Origin: Tetraselmis striata
Taxonomy: Eukaryota; Chlorophyta; Chlorodendrophyceae; Chlorodendrales; Chlorodendraceae
Reading direction: 5' to 3'
NCBI GenBank assembly: GCA_006384855.1
Contig: VCJN01003147.1
Span: forward strand, 1 to 64,000
DNA: 64,000 bases
Positions 13,701-22,928 of this stretch are shown here, one piece after another (position 1 is the stretch's first letter; each line of letters opens with the position of its first letter). The position numbers and the translations under genes are program-made. The notes beneath the pieces were generated by a model. That model saw only the letters and a list, made by a program, of their open reading frames with translations. It searched no databases and was not told where the DNA came from.

Positions 13701-14365
13701 GCTGGAGGCCGCCAATGAGACGCGGCAGCTTGGCCTTCACTACCTGCAACGCTACGGCCTACTCATCATGTTCCGCGTATACCTGCAGGTTTGCTTCCGC
13801 CTGTCCTCTCGACTGCTCGTCGCAAATGCCTCGCCCTCCCGCAATCCCTGATAATGCAGTCGTAAGCTGCGGCCCAATATAATCGACAGCTTCAGCTTCA
13901 AGTGGCGCCGCGATTTTGGCTATCCGATATTTACCACGACCATATTTACGTAGGGACTTTCGGTTATACTTTGTTTAGTTGTCAGACGCCGCCGAACCCC
14001 GATTCTCACATTCCGTACATCGTCCAAGATTCCGGGATTTGTGCTACAGATACTACCGCCCTGAATAGCACAGTTACTACGTCGATGATATGTGTTTATG
14101 ACGGTGCCTGAAAGGTGTCCAGACATGATACCTCATCAATACCTCATCACACATTAGTCGAGGAGATCTAGGGTGTTTACGGGACCCGTTACGTGCCGGG
14201 ATCCTATTTAACAGTTTGCGCAAATGCCATCGTCAGCGGCGCGCCGATAACGACCCGTCGACGCCCGCCGTGCAGGTGAACACGGACCCGGAGGTCACCT
14301 TTTCCATGTGGAAGCAGGGGCGCCCAGAGCTGGGTCACCTGATGAAGTCGATGAAGTTGTATTGA
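496..14365 (+). CDS. PALD: Paladin-like protein with tandem tyrosine-phosphatase-fold repeats, 5' partial
   Basis: Paladin proteins carry repeated phosphatase-fold units related to cysteine phytases; animal paladin is linked to phosphoinositide control and signalling. Twenty-four exons are supported: 496-595, 982-1125, 1580-1731, 2350-2475, 2565-2753, 3127-3219, 3841-4005, 5086-5214, 5681-5767, 5876-6007, 6553-6652, 7000-7100, 7287-7325, 7413-7627, 8180-8336, 9098-9310, 10099-10236, 10519-10662, 10991-11110, 11734-11933, 12171-12439, 12932-13179, 13606-13788, 14276-14365. They sum to 1178 codons with consistent phase. Repeat 1 has [14 protein letters not shown] and repeat 2 has [13 protein letters not shown], both complete CX5R loops. 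Repeat 3 has [12 protein letters not shown] at the same place and lacks Cys and Arg. Family signatures such as [12 protein letters not shown] and [10 protein letters not shown] precede loop 2. The protein ends in KSMKLY. Exons 4 and 5 may use GC donors. Family call is firm; substrate is unknown. Confidence 0.9.
1200..1400. repeat. Degenerate telomere-like (CCCTAAA-related) stretch in an intron
   Basis: The intron holds scattered AACCCTAA, TTTTAGGG and related words on both strands; a similar patch recurs at about 2010-2130 in a later intron. They are too degenerate to be a true telomere array. They may be relics of interstitial telomeric repeats or simple AT-rich drift. Confidence 0.35.
3395..3770. 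repeat. CATG-rich minisatellite in an intron
   Basis: About 375 bases are built from irregular iterations of CATGTCATGC, CATGCCATGG and similar 5- and 10-base words, so CATG occurs dozens of times. The block fills most of the intron between the exons ending at 3219 and starting at 3841. The unit is near-palindromic, so the array can fold on itself. Confidence 0.8.
4418..4545 (+). repeat. Short dispersed repeat, copy 1
   Basis: One of four similar 125-165 base stretches (others at 7725, 17098 and 48325). Shared words are a CTCAAGTTGGGATTGCATGC-like left part, ACTCGCTGTAGTTCCG in the middle, and GGCAGGCAGGGCAGGTT followed by GCAGTGCTCTTA on the right. This copy reads CCTCAAATTAGGCATTCATGC at its left, is the most diverged at that end, and lies in the intron before exon 5086. 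No A/B-box or tail was recognised, so SINE or MITE status is open. Confidence 0.55.
4550..4790. repeat. ACATAT/ACATAC microsatellite
   Basis: A 240-base tract of alternating ACATAT, ACATAC and ACACAT units in the intron 4006-5085. Short GT runs follow at 4828-4850 and 4950-4968, the latter ending in a G homopolymer. Simple-sequence DNA with no coding value. Confidence 0.9.
7628..7652 (+). repeat. Poly-C tract directly after a 5' splice site
   Basis: The exon ending at 7627 is followed by GTG and then more than 20 C residues. Similar C runs follow the donors at 1732, 3220, 6008 and 9311 of the same gene. In the minus-strand protease and ClpP genes the runs appear as G on the plus strand, so they are again C on the sense strand. 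This entry stands for the class. Confidence 0.9.
7725..7885 (+). repeat. Short dispersed repeat, copy 2
   Basis: This is the best-preserved member of the dispersed family seen at 4418, 17098 and 48325. It has CCTCAAGTTGGGATTGCATG at the left, GCACTCGCTGTAGTTCCGC in the middle and CTGGCAGGCAGGGCAGGTTC at the right. It sits in the intron 7628-8179 in the sense orientation of the paladin-like gene. Confidence 0.6.
9370..9570. repeat. AT-rich TATATA tract in an intron
   Basis: About 200 bases of TATA, ATAGATAT and similar words, very unlike the GC-rich exons on either side. The rest of the intron 9311-10098 holds nothing recognisable. Confidence 0.7.
10810..10960. repeat. ATGT/ATAT microsatellite in an intron
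   Basis: An irregular (ATGT)n and (TATA)n tract between the exons ending at 10662 and starting at 10991, close before the acceptor at 10990. Confidence 0.8.
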
Positions 14366-14440
14366 GGGTGTCACGGCAACACACCGAGGCGGGATCCCTG
14401 TTATTATATCGCTCTCGCGTCCTGCCGAGTGCGGAATGGC

Positions 14441-14445
14441 TGTAA
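14441..14445 (+). terminator. TGTAA poly(A) signal candidate of the paladin-like gene
   Basis: TGTAA is the usual polyadenylation signal of chlorophyte nuclear genes. This one lies 76 bases after the TGA at 14363-14365. The same pentamer lies at a similar distance after the protease and UNC119 stops. Confidence 0.5.
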
Positions 14446-14919
14446 TTCGAACAAGGGCCCAACATCTGACGGGGCTTCCTCGGCCATCTCGGGACTAGTC
14501 GGGCAAAAGCTCCGCTGCTGAGGGTCCTTGAGATTTTTGAGTTTGATACGACGGAAAGGTAGTGACAGGACTGTGCGTTTTCGGGCATTTCTTTCTCTCG
14601 GGTATTAACAAAAACGCGTAACACATAGCGACTAAGTACGCGTGAACAGAAAAGGGACATAAGAACTCGTGACATTAAAAAATCTGGCATGATGCTGGTT
14701 ACCCGACGACAAGATTAGAGTTCCCAGGGCTTGCTCTCACCCTAGCCCACATATTTTACGCAATTACCCATGGGTGCATCAAAATAAAATATGCGTAACA
14801 GCCGTGTGAATATACCGGCATAAACATACAATAGTAATAAGCACGTACAGTGGTGTTATGACATGGCCTCGGCTCGGCCGCAATGTGGCGGTGTGGCGCT
14901 TCCGCGATTTCGTATATTA

Positions 14920-14924
14920 TTACA
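14920..14924 (-). terminator. TGTAA poly(A) signal candidate of the protease gene
   Basis: Read on the minus strand, TGTAA follows the stop at 15003 by 79 bases. This matches the spacing seen for the paladin-like and UNC119 genes. Confidence 0.5.
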
Positions 14925-15002
14925 ATAAAAAAGCGACGGCCCCGCTTTCCTCGGGCCGCTGCCCCCGGGAGGCCCCCGTGCTAAGGAATATTAGGGGTGG
15001 CA

Positions 15003-18000
15003 TCACTTGCCCCCGAGGAAGCCGCGGCGCTTGGGCGGCAGGAAGGCGATGCGTCGCCGGGCGTAGTCCACCACGACGTGCATGCGCGACATGAGGTCCG
15101 AGCAGATGATGCCCGCGGTGTACAGCGACTGCGCGCGGGTGGGGCGACGGGCGGGCGGGTTAGTCGGAGCATAAGTCGGCTGGGGGTGGCACGAGCGAAA
15201 CCTGGTGAAACCAATTAAATACTAATACCCCCAATTCCTGAAATACTGTACGAATTTAGTTGGGTTAGCGGCTCGCAAAATGATGAACTGTTTTGACAGA
15301 TATTCCGCGATATATTCGTTTTGTATTTTGAAACTTTACTTCAAAAATGCAAATGTACAGATCTAAGGGGGTTAAAAAACGGCGGTACATAGCGAACTGA
15401 AGTTTGTAGTTTCTCTGGGAAGATCCGGAGGGAGAAGGGGGTTAATGCCCCAAAAAGCGAAAGGGCGGGGAGGGAGGGGGGTCGCACCAGGTCCAGGCCG
15501 CCGCTGCCGCCAAACAAGCAGCGGATGCGCTCGAGGCGGTGCGAGCTCAGCGTCATCCACTCCAGCTCGCCGTACTGCACACGGACGCTCATGTCCTCGC
15601 CGCCCACGCCCTGCGACGCGTTCGACCAGAGTAATTCCAAAGGTCGGCGCCCGAGTGGCACGAAATGCACGTCGCGCATGTACGCGAGCGCGCGAGCTAG
15701 AACGAAACGAAGAGGCCCGGGAGGGAGGGGGGTGCATACATCGGATATTTATTACCTTAATGTATCGGAAGTTCGTCGAGTTGTCGTCCACCAGCCCCAG
15801 CTCGGCGGCGGCGCGAGTGTGGAACATAGCATCCGCGCCGCCTGCGCCGCTGTCGAGCATGAACAGCTTGGAGTGCCGCGCCGCCTGCGGAGCGCCTCGC
15901 CGCTGCGAGAAGTTCACCTCGACGTGCGGAAGATTTGCCACCTGGGCCGCAGCGTCGCAACACCGGCGCTCCACGCATCAGCAGTCGACGATTAAACATT
16001 ACATTCATAAAAAATGGCGCGCATGGCGTCTTTTTGTCGCGGCTGGCGCTGCGCATTCATGTAAATCTCGAAAGCGGTGCTGGTGTCCAGATAGCCGCAG
16101 TTTTATATATGCACTAGCGCAGATAGTAACTATATTTTGGTATTCGGTATTTATACCCACTGATACGAAACGCAGACGATATCTATTTGACGATTCTGAT
16201 TTGTCGTAATAATAATAATAATAGCAATACTGATATAACCAGTCCGAGGAACGGCAGGTATAGTAGCACTCATATCTCGTGTAAGTGCAGGTTTGTGCTC
16301 TAGAGCGCAAACCTGCATTCTTAAGCTTCTTGAGCTAAGAAGCTTAAGAAGCTTCGATAATAGAACTCTCCCTCTGACAGCGACCCCATAACAACTCGGA
16401 CGATTAAGTGTGGGAGAATATTCGCAGCGGGCAGGAATGGGTCCAAATCTGAGGATCTGGCCGTCCCCGATCCGGTGTGGCTAATAAGTATCTAATGTGA
16501 CGGCGATAAGTATCTAATGCGAAGTCGCTACTCCAAGCACACGCGTACCATGAGGATGTCCTGCCAGCACTCGTCGACTTTGGGCTCCGGCTGGTACGTC
16601 TCCGGGTTGTGGAGCTTGAGCTCGTACTCGCCGTCTCCCTGTGTGCCAGCGGGTACGCGCGAGCAACAGCACTCAGTGTTGGATCAGCGCGGGGGCGGCG
16701 GACTTGCATTCGAGTATTACAAGTACGGGTACCGTAACATTCAATTGCTGGGTTCGCGGGTCGAAAAATACTGATTTGATTTGGTATGCGTGTAATCTTC
16801 TGTTGGGTTTCCAGAAAATATGCAGTGCTTCTCTCTTCGCGCGGGGGGTCGAAAGCGATAATATGTAAGGATTACCGCGAACCCGAAGCGCGGTTACGCC
16901 GTTGCGGTGCTCACCGAATCGAATAAACTGCGTCTATAGAAACAGACCTGCAACTTCAAATTTTGTGGGCTGTTGTACTCTGTGCAGGCGGGAGATGATA
17001 TGTGATATATATACTATAGGCGCTGCGATGACTACCTGTACTCAGGCAGCTTGTTACGGGTGCCTTACTCGTAGCACTTCGAACTCTGAGGCATGGCCTG
17101 TATACATCGATATCGATACACATGAGCAATTGGGCTCGCATGCATCGCGTGAAAATATTCGCCGTAGTTCCGGTACAGTTTTGATGCGATTATCTAGATT
17201 CGACATCGTCTGGCAGGCAGGGCAAGTTCGAAGTGTTCTCATCAAAGCTCGTACAGCGCTGGCACCTGCCGGCACAGAGACCAAATATATGGAAATTTTC
17301 TTGCTCGCTACCGGCCACTACCAGGCATGCCGCAGAACGGGGGGAAGGGAGGTGAGGGGGAGGGGGGGTCGTCACGCGGCGGCGCGCACCTGCGAGTGCA
17401 CCGGCAGCTCCACCACCGCGCGCCGGAAGATCTCGTAGCCCACGATGCCGACCACCGGGCCGGGCGCCCCCCGCACCAGCCCGCCCAGCATCATCTCCAT
17501 AAAAAGAGGCCGCTGCATCACCAGCGGCCCGATCTCGATGTTGTCGGCCCGCCGAAATTGGCAGCGGATCTGTCAGGCGGCATCCGCATGCATAAGAGTC
17601 CCCACTTATATATCTGTCAAGCAGGGTGGGGCACGACTCGTGCCGGAGTCTCGCCGTCGGCAGTACGTTAGTGCAGTATATGCCTATTCCGTGGCGCGCG
17701 TGCAGATGTTCACGCCATACCCTAAACCCTAAACCAAACCCTAAACCCTAACAAATAGAATTCTATAGCTTCTTGTGCATTCGTAAATCATCGGGCTAGT
17801 GGAGATTGAGCATATGTCCTGGGCACCTCGGTACTGTCGGTTTCCGGGCCACAAAAAATCATAGCATCATCTAGCTAGGCCTTAATGTAAGTACGGCCCA
17901 TGCTGTGAGTACCCATCCAAGTTATGCATAGCCAACGCGTTATGCACTTGTTCTCGTTCTTCTGCCCGATATCAATGACTTGTCAATGTTATTACTCATA

Positions 18001-21000
18001 CCGGTATCATGGCATGCGTGGCGACCCCCCCAGCAGAACGCATGCCCGGCGTCGGTGGTACAGCGTATGCAGCTGGCCAACAGAACTCCGGACAGATGCA
18101 TAATACAAGTAGTCTCCGTTTTCTGGTTGAGAGCGGGTCTCAGAAGGGGGACCGGGGGGGGCAGTGGGGGGGGGGGGGGGGGGGGGGGGGGGGGAGATAC
18201 CTTGCCGGCCATGCCCGACACGTACAGCTCCCCGAAAGCGAGCAGGCCGAGCTTATCCGCCGCCGCCTTTTCGATCACAAAGCCGCTGGCGCCCGTGTCC
18301 AGGATCATGTAGCCCGCCTCGATGCCGTTGATGCGCGGCTGCACCAGCACGTGGCCGCTGCGCGTGTACCACGCCTGCGCCGGCAGGCCGCCCGAATATT
18401 CGGTCAGAGCGCTCAACCCCTTCCCGATAAATGTTGCCCACGAGGGGAAGCATACAAAAAGGTGAAGTGGACGGGGCACAGGGGGGCGTACCTTGACGGC
18501 TGGCGGCAGCCCGGGGATGAACGCCGTGTCCGTGGGGCACAGCGGGTCCGCGGGAATGGAGTACGACAGCGCCGCGGCCGCTGACAGCGCCGCCGAGCGC
18601 AGCTCCGCCGAGACCGTCATGTACGAGTGCTGCCCGCCCGCTGCGCCCTGCACGCCGGCGGCCGACCCGCCAGCAGCCGCTGGCGTCAGTGTGCGGCGCC
18701 GCGAGGGGGATCCGGCGACCAAAGTGGGACGCAAGCACTACTGTGTACCATATACACGAGTCAAACTGAATCCGTCGATACCTAGCTAGATATACCGATA
18801 TGTACCTGTCTTAGGCATGAATCAATGCGCAATGAGCGAGAGGCGATGAGGACATTGCAGTCTTATCATGAAGCAAACAACTGCTCCGCACATATTAAGA
18901 TATGAATTGATATAATTTAATACATGTTTACAGTTATAATACATATTAAATATCTATATTTATTAGATATTCTCTATTCTATTTACACTTACAAAGTATA
19001 CAGACACATGCACACACAACCGAGGCCGCTGACATCGGCCGGTGGTCGCCGTTCGTCACGTCTACGGGGCGGGCATGGCGCGAAGCGTCGAGCCCGCCGC
19101 GTGGACCAGCCCCGGGCGCCGGACGCCGTCGTTCGTCCGTCGCCGGACGCCAGACGACCGTCGCCCGTCCGCCTCGCCGCCCGTCCGTCGATGGACGCAG
19201 GGCCCCGGGTCGGCGAGTCGGCGGACGCGGGGCTGTACAGTGTAGCGACTACTACGATTGACCCTTACGGCTCTCTCGATTTCACACTCCTGCAACGGGT
19301 CTACTTGTACTTATATTAAATATTAAATGTTTATATCCAATATATGTACTAATTTGTATGCATTTGTACAAAGTATATACACACACATACACACACAACC
19401 GGGGCCGCTGACATCGAGCTGCGCTGACGTACCAATGTGTATGATGACTACTGAGAGGTGCCGACACCGGACTGCCGCGCGGCTCCGCTGGGGTGGGGGG
19501 AGGGGGGGGGGGGGGGGGGGGGCAGACCTGGTGGACCACCTCTCTCGGATGCGTCAGCCCGCCCGCGAGCTCCGCCCAGCCGACATAGCGCCACGCCTCG
19601 GTGTCGCCGCACAGCGGCTGCACCATCTGCAGCGGCTGCCAGCTCGTGGTGCACACCTTCAGGCGCGCCACCATCTGCGCAGGGGCACCGGGGCACTGGT
19701 CAGACAGGAGCCCCAGCATAGTGGCACGTCTCACTATCGACGGCATGAACGCGGCGTGTGCAACTGTGCACAACAGTGGCTGCGCACTCCCACAGTGATT
19801 GCGCATTGACAGCCCCAGTTTCAACCCAAGGCAGCGCTGCCCTCCCCCCCCCCCCCCGCCCCCTCCCTATCTTCCATCCATCCTCCTCCTCTCTCCCTAT
19901 CTAGGGTCCCCGCAAGATCAAGCGCCAGCGTCCGCCGCGGCCTTTTCGTCCACATGCACCCCATGCGCAGCTGCGGGCCAGGCAACATGCTGTGCCCATC
20001 TCCCCCGGCCACCGGCATGGCTAGCAAGGTGAAGAGCTAGAGGGAGCCGACGGTGGAAGGCTGTGGGAAGGGAGACACAGGGAAGGGGGGTGCGGCGATA
20101 GGTTTTGGGGGGGGGGGGGGGGGGGGGGGGGCACCTTGCCCTCCAGGAGCCGCAGGCCAAGCGTGACACTGCTACTGCTGCCCCCCTCCGTGTGCGCCCC
20201 GTTGCCGCCAGCAGCCTCCGCCGTCCCCGGCTCGGGCAACAGGCTGACCTCCAGCAGGCCGGCGCGCGCGGCGTGCAGCCAGAAGCAGCTGCGCACCCAG
20301 GCAGCCAGCAGCAGCGACTCGTGATCGTCCAGCTCCAGCACGCGGCTCACGCCGTAGTCGTCCTTCTGCATGTCCCCAAGGAGAAAGAAGAAAAGGGGGA
20401 GGGGGGGCATGCCACTGTCAGCCACGGCTCATGGTGCTCTTACCCCTGATTAAGCGAATATGCTAATGTGGACTGCAGATGCTTGTAATACAAGCTTCCA
20501 AACAAAGTTGCGGCGCCACTTTGCTGATTCCTGGACCGCAGCTACATTGTTCTAGCTCCCTGAGTCCGGGTTGCCACGGAGCCAGAGCAGAGAGGGAAGG
20601 CGGAGGGCGAACCTCCCAGCAGTTGGCATCGCGGCTGCCGTTGTGCCCCCAGCAGAAGCTCATGTGGCTGCCCACGATCTCCTCCACGAACGCGCCGTCC
20701 GGGCGCAGGCAGACCTGCCACCCGATGTCATTCCCCAGGTGGTTTCCGGTGCCGCGCACAATCACCTGCGCCGCGAAGCAGCCGCCCTCAGCGACCCCCC
20801 CCCCCTTCCCCCGCGCGCGCGCGCCTCACACACAACCCAGTACGACTACAACCCCCAATGGATCCCTGAAGCTGCCAGTCTGCTTTTCAGCGGAGAGCAT
20901 GAGTAGGGCATGGGAAGTTCGAGGCCCCACCTCGTCAGTGAGCGGGTTGCTGGAGTCGGCACCCATCGCCTGCCGCATGTGGCTCAGCACGTCCTCCACC

Positions 21001-21453
21001 ACCAGACTGGGACCTGATGACGCGGCGAGCTCCTGCCCCGGCGCCGCGCACGCCGTCACCAACCTGCTGGGACAGTTGGAGATATTGGAGCGTGTGCGCG
21101 AAGGAGCCACAAGCCAGTGCGAGCGAGAGGGGTGTGTGGGGCGGGGGGCGGCGGGGGGGGGGGGGGGGGGGGGGGGTGCGCTGGTAAGGGATAACTTGCC
21201 TGGCGTGGTTGCGGGGCAGGGGCGAACCCAGGCAGCGCTGCGCCGCCGTCAGGCGCGGCCAGCGCAGCGCGTGTAGCGGGTCCGGCGAGGCAGTAGCAGC
21301 AGCGGTAGCGGCCGTTGCGCACGGCAGCATCGCGGCGCGGCGCAGCAGGCGGGTGCAGCTGCGCAGCGGCATTGCGGCGCCGGCGAGAGGTCGGCGGCTG
21401 TCGCGGGGCTGCCCCGCGCGGACGCAACTGGCGCGGCCACAAGCTGGAGCCAT
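15003..21453 (-). CDS. Two-lobed retropepsin-like aspartic protease, probably organelle-targeted
   Basis: Twelve exons, written 5' to 3' on the minus strand: 21453-21200, 21063-20931, 20765-20613, 20365-20135, 19674-19528, 18647-18492, 18374-18201, 17569-17390, 16638-16549, 15941-15756, 15610-15488, 15128-15003. They give about 650 residues with phase agreement throughout. Exon 7 carries MILDTGASGFVIEKAA and exon 8 GIVGYEIFRRAVVEL, the two halves of a retropepsin-like fold. Exon 10 carries a second active-site-like LFMLDSGAGGADAMFHTRAA and exon 12 ends the second lobe. Both catalytic Asp are kept. The first 80 residues are rich in Ala, Arg and Ser with few acids, as in transit peptides; two in-frame Met (21453 and 27 codons later) are possible starts. 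The first intron appears to use a GC donor (CCAG then GCAAGT), which alone keeps the frame. No retroelement parts adjoin it, so it reads as a host gene. Substrate unknown. Confidence 0.8.
16287..16350. repeat. Two adjacent near-perfect hairpins in an intron
   Basis: The first, 16287-16316, is a 30-base palindrome with arms GCAGGTTTGTGCTCT and AGAGCGCAAACCTGC and one mismatch. The second, 16318-16350, has arms TTCTTAAGCTTCTT and AAGAAGCTTAAGAA (14 of 14 paired) around a five-base loop. Both lie in the protease-gene intron between 16548 and 15942. Confidence 0.8.
17098..17262 (+). repeat. Short dispersed repeat, copy 3
   Basis: It shares GCCGTAGTTCCG and CTGGCAGGCAGGGCAAGTTC with the copies at 7725 and 48325. 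It lies antisense in an intron of the protease gene. A much shorter possible relative lies at about 17585-17660. Confidence 0.5.
17720..17752 (+). repeat. Interstitial telomeric repeat
   Basis: Four CCCTAAA-type units occur in a row, the second slightly altered. This matches the plant-type telomere repeat TTTAGGG read on the other strand. It lies inside the 17570-18200 intron of the protease gene, far from any chromosome end visible here. Confidence 0.75.
18991..19416. repeat. Direct repeats flanking a GC-rich block in an intron
   Basis: The stretches 18991-19037 and 19368-19416 share ACAAAGTATA, CACACACAACCG and GGCCGCTGACATCG in the same order. Between them lie about 330 bases, mostly GC-rich with many CGTCGG and GTCCG words. 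The whole is inside the protease intron 18648-19527. The block could be an insertion between terminal repeats or a local duplication. Confidence 0.55.
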
Positions 21454-22385
21454 CAGCGGCCGCAGCTCATGAGTCAGGCTGGCCGGCGGTGCTCACTGGT
21501 GCACCTTTGCTAGTCGAAGGCGGGGCTCGACACGACCCTCGGCAGAAAGGCCGTACTCAGGTGTATGACCTGGCGATACGGATTCTTATCGGGTGGTACC
21601 GGCGCAGAGGAATAATTATTTTCTGCTGGTGCTGTTGCCCCGCGGAGCGTGCCCGCTCGCCTTCCCGCCCGCCCGCCTGCCCGCCTGCGGTAGCGAAGGC
21701 AGTCGAACCGGGGCAGTCGGGCAGTCAGGCTGGCAGACGCGGCTGGCTGCCAAGCACAGCGGCCTTAGAACTCTGCTGGGGTGACCCGGCCGAGGGAAGG
21801 TGTACATGCGGGTGTAGTGAGGAGGCACTAAAAAAGCACTGTGAAGGTCTGGCGGGAAGGGTGGGGGGCGCCGGGGGGGGGGGGGGAGGGGGGGGGGGGC
21901 TGCACGCCTGGGTATCAGCAGCACGGGGGTGGCGAGGCTGGGAGGTTAGCAGTGGCGAGGAAAGTCCGTTTGGGGTGGGGAGTGAACGGCCAGCAGCATA
22001 CGCAACAAGGGGCAACAGTCGATGGCGACAGCGCGCTGCTGGCACCGCGACAGCGAGGTGAGATAATGATGACGATGCCGGCGGCGGCGCGGCGGCGCAC
22101 GGCGCATTTTAGTCGCCATCTGCGTACAGGCAGTAGTAGTCGCTACTGAGCCTCGTACACTAGAATCAAAGTCTGAATTCCAATGCCGGTATCTTGTCAC
22201 CTCCTCGGCACATGGTTGGCCGAGGCTGCCGAGAATTCCGGACAAAAGTTGGCGATGACTGTTTTAAATGTTGCCAGCGTGTCCATTAAAATCATAGTTT
22301 CACCGGCGATCATGGCATTCATCGATAGCGCCTGTCGAGAGGTGTTACGCTGCTGGATAGGGCGCGCGGCGCTGGGGTATATATC
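21454..22385. other. Upstream region of the protease gene
   Basis: No gene was supported. The stretch holds a G homopolymer region at about 21871-21899 and presumably the promoter of the minus-strand protease gene. The last 50 bases before 22386 weakly mirror the sequence beyond the far end of the neighbouring transposon. Confidence 0.4.
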
Positions 22386-22389
22386 TTAA

Positions 22390-22640
22390 GATCCATGTGG
22401 ACATGCGGTCCATGTGTACATGGAGCGGTCCATGTGGACATGGAGCCTCCATTGACCCATGTCCACATGGCCCCGTACCATGTACACATGGAGCAATCCG
22501 GGTCATATCCGTGTGGACATAGGCCGTCTGTCGGCCCATGTCCACATGGGTCGACCCATGTTAGCATGGAACGTCTGTCGCGTCCCATGTTCAAATGGGC
22601 CGCGCTGGGCAAGCCCATCTGCACATGGCCACGACGCACG
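22390..22640 (+). repeat. Left terminal inverted repeat, palindrome array
   Basis: About ten imperfect copies of the 14-base palindrome CCATGTNNACATGG are spaced roughly 22-28 bases apart, with different two-base centres (GG, GT, CC, AC, TC and others). The outer three to five units match the right end closely; the inner ones have diverged. Confidence 0.85.
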
Positions 22641-22928
22641 GTGGCGGGTAAGGCGCTGTTCGGGCAGGCGCCGGATCGCGGTTACGACCCGGCCTTTGTA
22701 CGGGCAGGTGCTGGTTGGCGCTGCGGCGTCCGCCATTCTGCGGACGAGTGCCGTGCCGGCGCGGGAGCTGCGATCCGGCGCCAGGTACAGTCGCTATTAA
22801 GACCCCCTGCGGACAGGCCGTGCTCACTCGTCCCCACAGTATTGCACTCAATCGCAGCTGCGCAATTCCCCTCTCCGGGACCGCCTCTGCCCGCCTCTGC
22901 CCGGCTCTGCCCGGCTCCAGTCGATACT

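Larger units (their letters stand above)
14366..15002. other. Intergenic space between convergent gene ends
   Basis: The paladin-like gene ends at 14365 and the protease gene ends, from the other strand, at 15003. TGTAA at 14441-14445 (+) lies 76 bases past the first stop, and TGTAA on the minus strand at 14924-14920 lies 79 bases past the second. Both fit the chlorophyte poly(A) signal. No gene was seen between them. Confidence 0.65.

Noticed and set aside
15445-16209. Plus-strand frame of 254 codons
   Set aside because: It overlaps protease exons 10 and 11 on the other strand and has no recognisable domain.
18165-18195. Long G homopolymers as assembly gaps or artefacts
   Set aside because: They recur next to splice sites and always as C on the sense strand, so a biological pattern is more likely, although exact lengths may be unreliable.
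15003-21453. Retropepsin-like motifs as part of an LTR element
   Set aside because: Twelve phased exons, a transit-like N-terminus, and no reverse transcriptase, integrase or terminal repeats nearby point to a host gene.
22390-22640. Regularly spaced repeats resembling a CRISPR array
   Set aside because: The units are imperfect 14-base palindromes with 8-14 base linkers, occur as a mirrored pair at the two ends of a transposon, and the setting is eukaryotic.
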